A stretch of DNA of 34,284 bases from JAWLDB01 sp041686915 (GCA_041686915.1 JAWLDB010000010.1:1-34284), one strand, 5' to 3'; shown: positions 8,114 through 16,339, counted from the first letter of the stretch. Notes: generated by a model from the letters alone, not told the origin. Numbers and translations: made by a program.

Positions 8114-8325
8114 CAACTGTTGTAAAAGTGCTGGAACTGGTAGGAGAGTCAAAAAAGAGCTTTGAAGATGCTATCGAGAACGCAGTGGAGGAAGCAGCCC
8201 GCCACGTGCCCAACATCACTGGTGTGGAGGTTTACAATCTGACCGGTGATATCGAAAACGGCAAGATTATGGACTATAAGGCTAACGTGAAAGTCGCATA
8301 CGCTGCTTACCACAACGAACAATAG
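8110..8325 (+). CDS. Dodecin family flavin-binding protein
   Basis: Dodecins form hollow 12-subunit shells that bind flavins (FMN, riboflavin or lumichrome) and are thought to store or buffer them. The 71-residue length and the pattern VVKVLELVGES..SFEDAIENAVEEAARHVPNI are typical, followed by the beta-strand segment ending VKVAYAAYH. The ATG has AAGGAGG eight bases upstream and overlaps the stop of the small membrane protein before it. A terminator follows within ten bases. The placement between sigF and the spoVA operon is notable, because it could point to flavin storage in spores. Nothing in the sequence proves that. Confidence 0.92.
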   Translation: MTTVVKVLELVGESKKSFEDAIENAVEEAARHVPNITGVEVYNLTGDIENGKIMDYKANVKVAYAAYHNEQ

Positions 8326-8334
8326 ACGCCAAGA

Positions 8335-8359
8335 GCCCGGGCGGTGCCTGGGCCTTTTT
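8335..8359 (+). terminator. Intrinsic terminator after the dodecin gene
   Basis: An 8-bp G+C-rich stem (GCCCGGGC / GCCTGGGC, one G-T pair) with a three-base loop is followed by C and TTTTT. Confidence 0.87.
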
Positions 8360-8412
8360 GCTAATGTGACAGACTTTTTAACCCGGTAAGTGTCAAAGGA
8401 GGTTGTCCTTTC

Positions 8413-8892
8413 ATGCCTTCATCCAAAGAAAAGAACCGCACAAAAAGAGAGCAGGCCCTCAATCAAGAATATCAGGCCATCGCCAAACGACAGCAGAAGG
8501 ATCACAAAATTCCTGTACTGCGTAATCTGTTGGTGGCGTTTATCGTTGGGGGACTGATCTGCGTGGTAGGGCAGGCTATTAGCAACTTGTTCATCGGTTT
8601 AGGATTTAAACCGGAGGAGGCAGGTAACCCAACCGTGGCTACTCTTATTCTAGTGGCAGCCGTTCTCACCGGCCTTGGTGTATACGATGTGCTGGGTCAG
8701 TTTGCTGGCGCCGGCTCTGCGGTGCCTGTTACCGGCTTTGCTAACGCTGTTGTGTCAGCTGCGTTGGAGTTCAAACGTGAAGGACTAATACTAGGGGTAG
8801 GTGCTAAGATGTTTGCCTTGGCAGGCCCGGTAATCGTCTATGGCACAGTTACTGCCTTTGTTGTTGGACTTGTCAAAGCGCTGTTGCTGTAG
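8413..8892 (+). CDS. spoVAC: Stage V sporulation protein AC
   Basis: Inner-spore-membrane component of the SpoVA channel, which moves dipicolinic acid (DPA) into the forespore and out at germination. In Bacillus SpoVAC behaves as a mechanosensitive channel. The 159 residues open with a charged cytoplasmic segment (about 1-35), then hydrophobic helices beginning LLVAFIVGGLICVVGQ, and the family stretch FAGAGSAVPVTGFANAVV. The ATG has AAAGGAGG upstream. It resembles SpoVAE further down the operon (VGGxIC...Q and GAGxxVPxTxF in both), as expected of these paralogues. No spoVAA, spoVAB or spoVAF is present, the reduced set common in Clostridia. Confidence 0.97.
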   Translation: MPSSKEKNRTKREQALNQEYQAIAKRQQKDHKIPVLRNLLVAFIVGGLICVVGQAISNLFIGLGFKPEEAGNPTVATLILVAAVLTGLGVYDVLGQFAGAGSAVPVTGFANAVVSAALEFKREGLILGVGAKMFALAGPVIVYGTVTAFVVGLVKALLL

Positions 8893-8905
8893 GGGGGGGT
8901 TACGG

Positions 8906-9946
8906 TTGGCTAACAAAAAACTCGGCGCACAGACGCTTCAGTTCAATCGTCCACCTGTTTTACTGGAAGCGGCCACTGTGGTAGGTCCTCTGGAGGGGCA
9001 AGGGCCATTGGGCGACACCTTCGATGTCATATACCCGGACCAGCTAAATGGGCAAAAGAGTTGGGAAGCATGTGAGCGGGGAATGATGAAGGATGCAGTC
9101 AAGCTGCTTTTGGACAAGGCCAAGTTATCTGTCGACAGGGTAGATTTTATGTTGGCTGGAGACCTGCTGAACCAGCTTATCAGTGGAAACTTTGCAGCAC
9201 GTGATTTGGCTATTCCCTTTCTGGGTATCTACGGCGCGTGTTCTACTATGGTTGAGGGACTAGGCTTGGCTGCGATGCTAGTGGACGGTGACTATGCTGA
9301 TTACGTGGTTGCGGCAACATCTAGCCACTATGGCACCAGTGAGAGACAATACAGGTTCCCTACAGAGTACGGCGCACAACGTCCCCCGTACTCGCAAACT
9401 ACTGTAACGGGGAGTGGCGCGGGTCTGGTAACAGATAGTACGTATCACCCAGGTCGTTATCCCCGGGTAACACATTTCACAGTGGGCAAGGTCATGGATC
9501 GTGGCATCAAAGACCCTTACGATATGGGGTCGGCCATGGCCCCGGCTGCTGCAGATACCTTGCAGCGACACTTTGTGGACACGGACCGCACCCCAGCAGA
9601 TTACGATTTGATACTTACTGGAGACTTGGCCAGCGTCGGCAAGAAAATTGTTATTGAGCTGATGGCTTTAGCCGGATATGACATGGGTCAGAATTATGAC
9701 GATTGTGGTTGCAGAATTTATAATCCGGACAAGCAGCCAGTATTCGCCGGGGGTAGCGGCTGCGGGTGTTCAGCGGTGGTAACCTATGGCTCAATTCTTC
9801 ACCAAATGCGCGAAGGAAAGCTAAAACGCATCCTCGTTGCAGGGACGGGTGCATTACTGAGCCCTACTACCTATCAGCAGGGAGAATCAATACCTTGCAT
9901 TGCACATGCAGTCGCTATTGAAATGTCCGAAAAGGGGGCGCTATAG
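8906..9946 (+). CDS. spoVAD: Stage V sporulation protein AD
   Basis: Peripheral, thiolase-fold protein of the SpoVA complex that binds DPA directly and is needed for its uptake into the spore. From TTG at 8906 it has 346 residues. Landmarks are GPEGxGPLGDxFD-like sequence at 28-40, the thiolase-like cysteine Cys112 in IYGACSTM, SSHYGTSERQYRFPTEYG, and the C-terminal CGCSAVVTYGS with GTGALLSPTTYQQGESIPCIAH. The start lies just after a run of eight G that serves as ribosome-binding site. The longer frame from 8840 would overlap spoVAC by 53 bases and is not needed. spoVAE starts two bases after the stop. Confidence 0.97.
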   Translation: MANKKLGAQTLQFNRPPVLLEAATVVGPLEGQGPLGDTFDVIYPDQLNGQKSWEACERGMMKDAVKLLLDKAKLSVDRVDFMLAGDLLNQLISGNFAARDLAIPFLGIYGACSTMVEGLGLAAMLVDGDYADYVVAATSSHYGTSERQYRFPTEYGAQRPPYSQTTVTGSGAGLVTDSTYHPGRYPRVTHFTVGKVMDRGIKDPYDMGSAMAPAAADTLQRHFVDTDRTPADYDLILTGDLASVGKKIVIELMALAGYDMGQNYDDCGCRIYNPDKQPVFAGGSGCGCSAVVTYGSILHQMREGKLKRILVAGTGALLSPTTYQQGESIPCIAHAVAIEMSEKGAL

Positions 9947-9948
9947 AG

Positions 9949-10302
9949 ATGGGGAACTACCTAACCGCGTTCTTGGTGGGTGGGGCGATATGCGCTATTG
10001 CGCAGCTCATCTATGACCTGACGCCCTTGACCATGGCTCATGTACTCACGCTATTTGTCATTGTTGGTGGCATAATCTCGGGACTTGGGCTTTACAAGCC
10101 CCTGGTGGATTTCGCAGGTGCCGGGGCAACGGTGCCAATCACATCCTTTGGTCATCAGTTGGTACAGGGTGCACTGAAGGAACTGGAGATGAGCGGTCCG
10201 ATTGGTGTGCTTACAGGCATTTTTGACTTAACCAGCGCTGGCATTACTTCGGCCATCATCTTCGGCTTCTTCGTCGCTGTAATATTCAACCCCAAAGGTT
10301 AG
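9949..10302 (+). CDS. spoVAE: Stage V sporulation protein AE
   Basis: Small membrane component of the SpoVA DPA channel (SpoVAEb type). The 117 residues are mostly hydrophobic, with helices starting YLTAFLVGGAICAIAQ and LFVIVGGIISGLGLY, the conserved GAGATVPITSFG loop, and a last helix ending AIIFGFFVAVIF. It is a shorter paralogue of SpoVAC. The ATG is two bases past the spoVAD stop, with GGGGG within the end of spoVAD as its site, so it is coupled to spoVAD. A terminator follows 12 bases after the stop and closes the operon. Confidence 0.96.
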   Translation: MGNYLTAFLVGGAICAIAQLIYDLTPLTMAHVLTLFVIVGGIISGLGLYKPLVDFAGAGATVPITSFGHQLVQGALKELEMSGPIGVLTGIFDLTSAGITSAIIFGFFVAVIFNPKG

Positions 10303-10314
10303 TGCATCTACAAA

Positions 10315-10335
10315 GGCCCGCTACGGCGGGCTTTT
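10315..10335 (+). terminator. Intrinsic terminator after spoVAE
   Basis: A 6-7 bp stem (GCCCGC / GCGGGC plus a flanking G-T pair) with a four-base loop is followed by TTTT. It closes the spoVA operon. Confidence 0.82.
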
Positions 10336-10357
10336 GCTATGCCGGTTCCTTGTCATA

Positions 10358-10387
10358 TGGAAAATGGTTACTTCAGCGTGCTATAAT
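10358..10387 (+). promoter_or_regulatory. Candidate vegetative promoter with extended -10
   Basis: A perfect TATAAT (10382-10387) is preceded by TG one base upstream (extended -10, TGCTATAAT). A weak -35, TGGAAA (10358-10363), lies 18 bases before it. It lies between the spoVAE terminator and the fusion gene at 10450 and would drive the housekeeping cluster through scpB. Confidence 0.65.
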
Positions 10388-10449
10388 TAAAGGAAATTGC
10401 CTAATACAAACGAGAATATTACAGCAAACGGGGGGAGAGTGATAGACCG

Positions 10450-13086
10450 GTGCAAGTTATTACGACACATTCCGGAACTGATTTTGATGGGCTGGGGGCA
10501 ATGCTGGCGGCTTCCAAGTTGCACACAGATGCGATGATGTACTTCCCTGGCCATATCAGCAAGCCGGTCAAGGCTTTTTACTCTCTGTACAAGGATGTTC
10601 TGCCGATCAAGGCGCCTGAAATGTTGCACCTGGGAACTGTCGACCGGCTAATCGTCGTTGATACCCAGCAGGCCGCGCGGATTGGCAGGTTTCGGGAGTT
10701 GTTGCATAATCCGGAAGTCAAGATAACCGTCTATGATCATCATCCCAAGCCCCAGGAAGGGATTGATGCCCCTGATATGCATATTGTCACAATGGGGGCA
10801 ATAACCAGTTACCTGGTAGGGCTGCTGGCTGAGAAGCAAATTGAACTTTCCGAAATCGAGGCCACCGTTATGGCGTTAGGCATCTATGCAGACACAGCTT
10901 GTCTTACCACACCGGCTACCACGTCCGAGGATGTTAAGGCTGTGGCGTGGCTGCTTGAGCAGGGTGCCAATCTTGAGATCATAGCGCGTCATGTACGTAA
11001 CCCGCTGACAGAAGGCCAGCGTGAGCTTCTAGAGGAGCTATTGGCCAACAGTGAAAAAAGCACCTTCAATGGCGTTAAGACGCTGCTATCTGTCTGTTCA
11101 GTCGATCAGTACATAGATGGCCTGGGTCATCTAGCACAGCAACTTGGCGAAATCGAGGACGTTGATCTGGTTCTTTGCATCGTCGAGATGGATGACAGGG
11201 TACACTTGGTGGGTCGCAGTCAAGCCAATCATGTTGCGGTTAACGACTTGCTCGAACACTTCGGAGGTGGGGGGCATCCGCAAGCAGCGTCTGCTACCAT
11301 TAAGGGTAAATCACCGGCAGAGATTCGGCAGGAGCTGGTAGGGTGGCTCGAAAGCGAACTCAGACCGCCACTCATAGCCTCCGATCTAATGAGCAGCCCT
11401 GTACACACTGCTACACAAGATATAAGCATGGAAGCTGCCGGTAAGGCTATGCTGCGCTTTGGGCACAGCGGCTTGCCGGTTACAGAGGATGGCAAGCTGG
11501 TTGGTGTAATCTCGCGTCGTGACGTGGATAAAGCGCTGAACCACGGTTTGTCCCACGCCCCTGTCAAGGCTTTCATGTCCAGCAGAGTGGTAACTATTTC
11601 GCCGGGTGCGACGCTTGATGAGATCCAACGCACCCTGATTGGCAAAGACATCGGCAGACTACCCGTAGTTGATCCGGTCGGGCAGTTGCTTGGCATCGTC
11701 ACCCGTACTGATGTGCTTAGGTCTTTGCATGGGCGCAGCTACCCACACTGGTACCAGACCAACTATCGTACAGAGGTCAACCAACGGGCGCGCAAGGCTA
11801 CGGTGTTGACAGAACTGATGGCTGAGACATTGCCCAAACGGCTGCAAGGAGTTTTGTTGTTGATCGGCCAGGAAGCTGAACGGCAGAATGTTAGAGCTTA
11901 TTTGGTCGGTGGAATCGTCCGTGACATGATGCTCGGCGTCCCTAACCTGGACGTGGACATTGTGATTGAACCGGCAGCTATTCCCTTTGCAGAGCACCTG
12001 GCCAAGGTAATCGGCGGAGAGCTCAAGACATATCCGCAGTTCAACACGGCGACCATCAATCTACCTGGAGGCCCCTCCATTGACCTGGTCACAGCTCGAA
12101 CAGAGTTTTACGCCAATCCGGCGGCCATGCCAGATATCGAGGTCAGTACCATCAAACAAGACCTCTATCGTAGGGATTTTACCATCAATACGATGGCAAT
12201 TGTACTCAACGGGCCATCCTACGGTCAGTTGCTCGACTTCTTTGGTGGCAGGGCTGACCTTGACGAAGGCGCAGTCAGGGTACTGTTCAATCTCAGCTTT
12301 GTGGATGACCCGACCCGCATGCTGAGGGCAGTTCGCTTTGAGCAACGCTATCAGTTCAAGATCGAACCTGAGACCTTGCGGTTCTTGAAGAATGCCTTGG
12401 ATGCCGATCTGCTGAAGAAAATTTCGGGAGAGCGAATGCGTGCCGAACTGCTTGCGCTGTTCTCAGAGCCGCATGCTCCACGCATGATCTTGCGTATGGA
12501 TGAACTGGGCATTTGGGAGGACATCATCCCAGAGCTAACCCTATCCGACCGGCTGATCCGAATAATCCGTCATGCTGCTGAACACATTGAATGGTTTGTT
12601 GAGCTTGGGACTGGAGTAGAGATTGATCGGCCGCTGGTCTATTTGTTAATCATCAGTTCGGCTTTACAGCCGGGAGTTGTCGAAGAACTCCCACAGAGGC
12701 TGGCCCTTAGCAAACGTGAGCGCGAAGTGTTGCTCTTCTTTCAGGAGAAGTCCACTATTCTAGCCCAAGATCTGGCTTCTCAGGACGCTAACAGCGAGAT
12801 CTATCAGTTGGTACACCCGCTTGCCCCCGAAGCACAGGTGGCCGCTGCCATCCTGTACGGTGAGGGCGTTCGCCGGCAACTGGCTCACTACTGGACAAAC
12901 CTGGCTCATGTACGCACCGAGGCAAATGGCCATGACTTGCTGCAGCTAGGGGTGCGTTCAGGCCCGGAGCTGGGCAAGGTATTGCAGAACTTGCACATTG
13001 CCAGGTTGAATGGTATGGTGCAAAGTAAGGATGAAGAGTTGGAAATGGCACGCAGACTGCTCAGCATGCCTGATGAAGGGAGATAA
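10450..13086 (+). CDS. DHH phosphoesterase - CBS pair - tRNA nucleotidyltransferase (A-adding type) fusion
   Basis: A three-part protein of 878 residues. Residues 1-160 are a DHH phosphoesterase (TTHSGTDFDG, DTQQAAR at 71-77, YDHHPKP at 95-101). Residues 200-300 hold a DHHA1 domain with FGGGGHPQAA at 271-280. Two CBS domains follow at about 313-365 and 375-425. From about 470 comes a class II nucleotidyltransferase: YLVGGIVRDMMLG with metal ligands Asp501 and Asp503 (DVD), Asp545 (SIDLVTAR), RRDFTIN (574-580) and the DDPTRMLRAVRF block (619-630). Aquifex has a similar A-adding tRNA enzyme that works with a separate CC-adding partner. By analogy this one probably completes tRNA CCA ends, though a poly(A) polymerase role is possible. 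The start is GTG with GGGGGAG upstream. Confidence 0.93.
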   Translation: MQVITTHSGTDFDGLGAMLAASKLHTDAMMYFPGHISKPVKAFYSLYKDVLPIKAPEMLHLGTVDRLIVVDTQQAARIGRFRELLHNPEVKITVYDHHPKPQEGIDAPDMHIVTMGAITSYLVGLLAEKQIELSEIEATVMALGIYADTACLTTPATTSEDVKAVAWLLEQGANLEIIARHVRNPLTEGQRELLEELLANSEKSTFNGVKTLLSVCSVDQYIDGLGHLAQQLGEIEDVDLVLCIVEMDDRVHLVGRSQANHVAVNDLLEHFGGGGHPQAASATIKGKSPAEIRQELVGWLESELRPPLIASDLMSSPVHTATQDISMEAAGKAMLRFGHSGLPVTEDGKLVGVISRRDVDKALNHGLSHAPVKAFMSSRVVTISPGATLDEIQRTLIGKDIGRLPVVDPVGQLLGIVTRTDVLRSLHGRSYPHWYQTNYRTEVNQRARKATVLTELMAETLPKRLQGVLLLIGQEAERQNVRAYLVGGIVRDMMLGVPNLDVDIVIEPAAIPFAEHLAKVIGGELKTYPQFNTATINLPGGPSIDLVTARTEFYANPAAMPDIEVSTIKQDLYRRDFTINTMAIVLNGPSYGQLLDFFGGRADLDEGAVRVLFNLSFVDDPTRMLRAVRFEQRYQFKIEPETLRFLKNALDADLLKKISGERMRAELLALFSEPHAPRMILRMDELGIWEDIIPELTLSDRLIRIIRHAAEHIEWFVELGTGVEIDRPLVYLLIISSALQPGVVEELPQRLALSKREREVLLFFQEKSTILAQDLASQDANSEIYQLVHPLAPEAQVAAAILYGEGVRRQLAHYWTNLAHVRTEANGHDLLQLGVRSGPELGKVLQNLHIARLNGMVQSKDEELEMARRLLSMPDEGR

Positions 13087-13089
13087 TCT

Positions 13090-13731
13090 ATGTTACGATC
13101 GTTTGGACCCGATTTGTTCCTGGCGTTGCCAGCATTGATAGTTGCTCTTAGCTTTCACGAGTTCGCCCACGCCTGGGTATCCACCAAACTAGGAGACCCT
13201 ACGCCACGCATGCGTGGAAGGCTAACGCTCAATCCTTTAGCGCACATCGACCCCATTGGGTTTCTGATGATGCTAGTGTTTCGTTTTGGGTGGGCCAAGC
13301 CGGTAGAAGTAAACCCGTATAACTACGATAATCGTGAGAAGGGATTGGCGCTCGTTTCCGTGGCCGGCCCAGGGATTAATCTGCTGCTAGGTTTTTTCTC
13401 CACGTTTTTGTGGATTATTGCTGCCGTCTATATGGGTGTCAACGCTCCGTTAACAATGATGCTGTATTTCGTGGTGCTATACAACGTTTACTTTGCTGTG
13501 TTTAACCTGCTGCCGCTGCCACCGCTGGACGGCTCAAAGCTCTTGTTTGCTTTTCTTCCCAAACGAACTGTCTACCGCTATTTGGATACCGTGTCCCAGT
13601 ACAGTACCATCATTTTGATTGCTTTGCTCTGGACTGGTGTCATCGGCTCAATCCTTGGGCCGGTTGCTTCAGCTATCATCAATCTTTATGGCCAGATAGC
13701 AGAGGCTATCCTGCTGCCCTTCCTGGGTTAA
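13090..13731 (+). CDS. Site-2 protease family (M50) membrane metalloprotease
   Basis: Intramembrane zinc protease of the short M50 type (YwhC/Rip-like), without a PDZ domain. The 213 residues contain the zinc motif HEFAH (His23, Glu24, His27) in the first membrane helix and the second metal motif NLLPLPPLDG at 139-148, with Asp147 as third ligand. About four to five hydrophobic segments are visible. The ATG is three bases past the previous stop, with GGGAG upstream. The natural substrate is unknown. In many Firmicutes this gene lies just before scpA-scpB, as here, without a proven functional link. Confidence 0.93.
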   Translation: MLRSFGPDLFLALPALIVALSFHEFAHAWVSTKLGDPTPRMRGRLTLNPLAHIDPIGFLMMLVFRFGWAKPVEVNPYNYDNREKGLALVSVAGPGINLLLGFFSTFLWIIAAVYMGVNAPLTMMLYFVVLYNVYFAVFNLLPLPPLDGSKLLFAFLPKRTVYRYLDTVSQYSTIILIALLWTGVIGSILGPVASAIINLYGQIAEAILLPFLG

Positions 13732-13741
13732 AGGCATACTG

Positions 13742-14479
13742 ATGGCCATTAACGTTATGCTAGACGCCTATGAGGGCCCGCTTGACTTACTACTGCAATT
13801 GGTTCGGCGGTCGCAGATCAGCGTATGGGAGATCCGCATTCAAAGCATTATAGAGCAGTTCCTTGCCTACATTGAACAGATGGAAGCGATGGACGTCGAA
13901 CTGGCGGGTGAGTTTATGGTGATGGCTGCCACGCTGATGCGGATCAAGGCACGCATGCTGCTTCCCCGTCCTGAGCCGGAAGACGATGAAGATGGAAGTG
14001 AACAGCTGGATGAAGAGGAACAACTGATTGCGCGCTTATTGCAGTATGAAGGGTTTAGAGAGGCTGCAGAGCAGCTGGAGATGCTAGCGCAGGAGAGCGC
14101 ACCATTCTATAGCCGTGCATGCCCTGCGGAACTGCCTGTTCGCGACGTTGGGGACCCGCTGGCAGGGGTAACGCTTTTGACATTGGCCGTAATGATGCAG
14201 CAAGCTCTTAAGGAGCTTCCTCCTCAAAGAGAAATATCCATAACGCGCGAGGAATACTCTTTACGTGAACAGATGGATAAGATCAGGTATGTGTTAAGAC
14301 AAGCAGCAGACGGTTGTTCCTTCAGGCAGATCTTGTCGGACCGTCCAACGCGTTTGGAAATAGTGGTTACTTTTCTGGCACTCCTGGAGCTGGTCCGTTT
14401 GCAGGAATTGCTTGTTTTACAGGACTCGCCTGAATCCGAAGTAAGACTTTTCAGGAGGGAGACGCATGCGGCGGTTTAG
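13742..14479 (+). CDS. scpA: Segregation and condensation protein A
   Basis: Kleisin subunit of the SMC-ScpAB condensin complex that compacts and segregates chromosomes. At 245 residues it is family length. The N-terminus shows the signature FEGPLDLLL as YEGPLDLLLQLVRR, followed by IxxIxxQFLAYIE and the segment AATLMRIKARMLLP. An acidic linker (EPEDDEDGSEQLDEEEQ, residues about 77-94) and a winged-helix C-terminus (about 165-240) follow. The ribosome-binding site is weak (AAAGG), so translation may depend on coupling to the upstream gene, 10 bases away. Its end overlaps scpB by 14 bases. Confidence 0.96.
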   Translation: MAINVMLDAYEGPLDLLLQLVRRSQISVWEIRIQSIIEQFLAYIEQMEAMDVELAGEFMVMAATLMRIKARMLLPRPEPEDDEDGSEQLDEEEQLIARLLQYEGFREAAEQLEMLAQESAPFYSRACPAELPVRDVGDPLAGVTLLTLAVMMQQALKELPPQREISITREEYSLREQMDKIRYVLRQAADGCSFRQILSDRPTRLEIVVTFLALLELVRLQELLVLQDSPESEVRLFRRETHAAV

Positions 14480-14981
14480 ACCTGAGGCAGAGCTCGAAGC
14501 CTTGTTGTTCGCGGCAGCTGATCCGGTTCCGCTGGAGAAGCTGGCAGAGGTTTTAGAGATGCCCCTGTGGGAGTGTGAGCAGGTATTGGATCGGTTGGCA
14601 GAGGCATTGAAAGGCTACGACCGTGGAATTACGCTCCGGTGTGTTGCTAACGGATGGCAGCTGGTGACCAAACCGGAACTGGCAGAGGTGGTATCCCGTT
14701 TGGCTGGGCAGCGTCGCTACCGCTTATCCAAACCTACAGTAGAGACCTTGGCCATCATCGCCTATAAGCAGCCTATTACACGGGCAGAAATCGAGGATAT
14801 CCGGGGAGTCAAGGTAGAAAAGGCCTTGGCTACCCTTCTAGAGAAGGAGCTGATAATGGAAGTGGGCAGGCGGGAATCGGTAGGACGCCCCATCCTTTAT
14901 GGCACAACAGATATCTTTCTTGAGTACTTCGGGTTAAAGACTCTAAAGGATCTGCCTAGCGTGGGCAACCTAAGACTATAG
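14466..14981 (+). CDS. scpB: Segregation and condensation protein B
   Basis: Winged-helix dimer that binds the ScpA linker in the SMC condensin complex. The 171 residues are slightly short against about 195 in B. subtilis, mainly at the C-terminus. Landmarks are the N-terminal LEALLFAAADPVPLEKLAEVL and the highly conserved block KPTVETLAIIAYKQPITRAEIEDIRGV, followed by GRPILYGTTDIFLEYFGL. GGAGGGAG within the end of scpA serves as its site. The 14-base overlap with scpA implies translational coupling and balanced production of the two subunits. Confidence 0.96.
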   Translation: MRRFRPEAELEALLFAAADPVPLEKLAEVLEMPLWECEQVLDRLAEALKGYDRGITLRCVANGWQLVTKPELAEVVSRLAGQRRYRLSKPTVETLAIIAYKQPITRAEIEDIRGVKVEKALATLLEKELIMEVGRRESVGRPILYGTTDIFLEYFGLKTLKDLPSVGNLRL

Positions 14982-14984
14982 CAT

Positions 14985-15020
14985 TGCACCCTGGCGCCAT
15001 GAGCCGGGGTGTATTTTTTT
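14985..15020 (+). terminator. Intrinsic terminator after scpB
   Basis: An 11-bp stem (TGCACCCTGGC / GCCGGGGTGTA, with G-T pairs) and a seven-base loop is followed by seven T. Confidence 0.9.
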
Positions 15021-15133
15021 CCAGGGACAGGGGAAGCTAAACAGCAGCCAAAAGTCGGTCAAGATGGACTGCTGAGAAGGCGAAAGATGCATTTGCAGCA
15101 GGAAGGAAGGTAGGTTGAAAGGCGGGATCAGTC

Positions 15134-15787
15134 GTGGCGCTGTGGATAGCCATCGCAGTTCTTGTTGCAGCAGGGGCACTGCTGATTATTGCCATGCAGC
15201 CAATACGGGTGGAAGTTGAGTATTGGCGGGAGGGCTCGGATGATCGCTTGCTACTACTGCTAAAAGGTCCATTCGGCCTTGTGTTCCAGAGAACCGAAAT
15301 ACCCGTGCTGGATTTTAGCTTCACCAGTGCCGGTCCTGCCATATCCTTTGTACAAGAGTCGCAGGATGCAATTCACGGCGGACAGCGTAAGAACAAGACC
15401 AAGGTGTTGATTAAAGAGATTAGAAAGATGCGCAAAGTCTGGCGTAAGCTCCGGCGCACGATTGAGGCATACAAGCCTGCCATAGACTACATGCTGGACC
15501 ACGTTTTCCTGGAAGCGCTGACCTGGGAAACCAAGCTCGGCACTTCCGATGCTGCTGTGACTGGGGTCCTCACGGGGATGGCCTGGTCGGTCAAAGGCAC
15601 TGTGGTAACTGCCCTGCAATCACGCTTTCCCGTTTTCTCAGAAAAGGCGTCTATTGCGGTTTCGCCTGCGTACTACCGCAGTTACTTCAGCACTTTTTTC
15701 CACTGCATATTCAGCATCCGGTTGGTACACGTTATTAATGTTCAGTTTAAACTGCTGGAATATAAACTCAGGCAAAGAAAGAGGTGA
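15134..15787 (+). CDS. DUF2953 protein, YtfI-like
   Basis: Membrane-anchored protein of unknown biochemistry. The 217 residues begin with a transmembrane segment (LWIAIAVLVAAGALLIIAM, about 3-21), followed by a mixed domain with a basic stretch (about 85-105). The C-terminal part shows the DUF2953 pattern (WETKLGTSDAAVTGVLTGMAWSVKG). The start is GTG at 15134 with only a modest purine-rich site. ytfJ starts six bases downstream. The same ytfI-ytfJ pairing is known in Bacillus, where ytfJ is forespore-expressed. A sporulation role is therefore likely but inferred. Confidence 0.85.
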   Translation: MALWIAIAVLVAAGALLIIAMQPIRVEVEYWREGSDDRLLLLLKGPFGLVFQRTEIPVLDFSFTSAGPAISFVQESQDAIHGGQRKNKTKVLIKEIRKMRKVWRKLRRTIEAYKPAIDYMLDHVFLEALTWETKLGTSDAAVTGVLTGMAWSVKGTVVTALQSRFPVFSEKASIAVSPAYYRSYFSTFFHCIFSIRLVHVINVQFKLLEYKLRQRKR

Positions 15788-15793
15788 CGCGCC

Positions 15794-16219
15794 ATGGAGA
15801 ATCATCCAATCCAGGGCCTGATGAAGACCGCGATGGAGAGTATCAAAGACATGGTGGACGTAAACACGATTGTTGGCGACCCCGTTGAGACGCCAGACGG
15901 TAGTGTAATTATGCCCATCTCACGCGTAGCGTTTGGTTTTGCCGCCGGTGGCTCCGAGTTCCAACCCGGTGGAGAACGCAGAGACGATAACGGGTACCCG
16001 TTTGGCGGCGGTAGCGGCGCTGGTGTCTCTGTGCAGCCGGTTGCGTTTCTAGTGGTCGGTAATGGTTCAGTTCGTTTGCTGCCTGTTGACACCAATACTA
16101 TGGTGGAACGATTGGTGGACATCGCGCCACAGCTGATTAACCAGGTACAAGGGATGATCAAGGGCAGCGGGAATAAACCTGCAGATCAGATGACCCAAAA
16201 GCTGGTAACGACAGAATAG
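15794..16219 (+). CDS. ytfJ: GerW family sporulation protein YtfJ
   Basis: Small spore protein. In B. subtilis YtfJ (GerW) is made under sigma-F and is needed for germination with some nutrients. The 141 residues start with an amphipathic helix (HPIQGLMKTAMESIKDMVDVN), then the family core VGDPVETPDGSVIMPISRVAFGFAAGG, a Gly-rich stretch (FGGGSGAGVSVQPVAFLVV) and a C-terminal helix. AGAGGTGA lies just upstream of the ATG. It is six bases behind the DUF2953 gene and followed by a strong terminator. Confidence 0.95.
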   Translation: MENHPIQGLMKTAMESIKDMVDVNTIVGDPVETPDGSVIMPISRVAFGFAAGGSEFQPGGERRDDNGYPFGGGSGAGVSVQPVAFLVVGNGSVRLLPVDTNTMVERLVDIAPQLINQVQGMIKGSGNKPADQMTQKLVTTE

Positions 16220-16232
16220 CATACTATGGTTG

Positions 16233-16261
16233 AAACCTCCCTCCCAAACGAGGGAGGTTTT
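16233..16261 (+). terminator. Intrinsic terminator after ytfJ
   Basis: An 11-bp perfect stem (AAACCTCCCTC / GAGGGAGGTTT) with a six-base loop runs into TTTT. The near-symmetric A/T flanks mean it might also work for the opposite strand, but no gene on that strand needs it. Confidence 0.88.
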
Positions 16262-16339
16262 GCTATGCGGTCTAGCATACATCCTTGTCCCATATACTAT
16301 AACGATTTGCATCACAGCAAAGGACAGGGGTGAACAAAC

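Noticed and set aside
8840..8905. Longer spoVAD reading frame starting at 8840
   Set aside because: It would overlap spoVAC by 53 bases, while the TTG at 8906 follows a G-rich site and matches the family N-terminus.
16270..16300. Sporulation-type -10 boxes before dacB (CATACATC at 16276 and CATATACTA at 16291)
   Set aside because: Each fits a sigma-E or sigma-K -10 box, but neither has a convincing -35 at the right distance. The region may well hold the dacB promoter, but I cannot say where.
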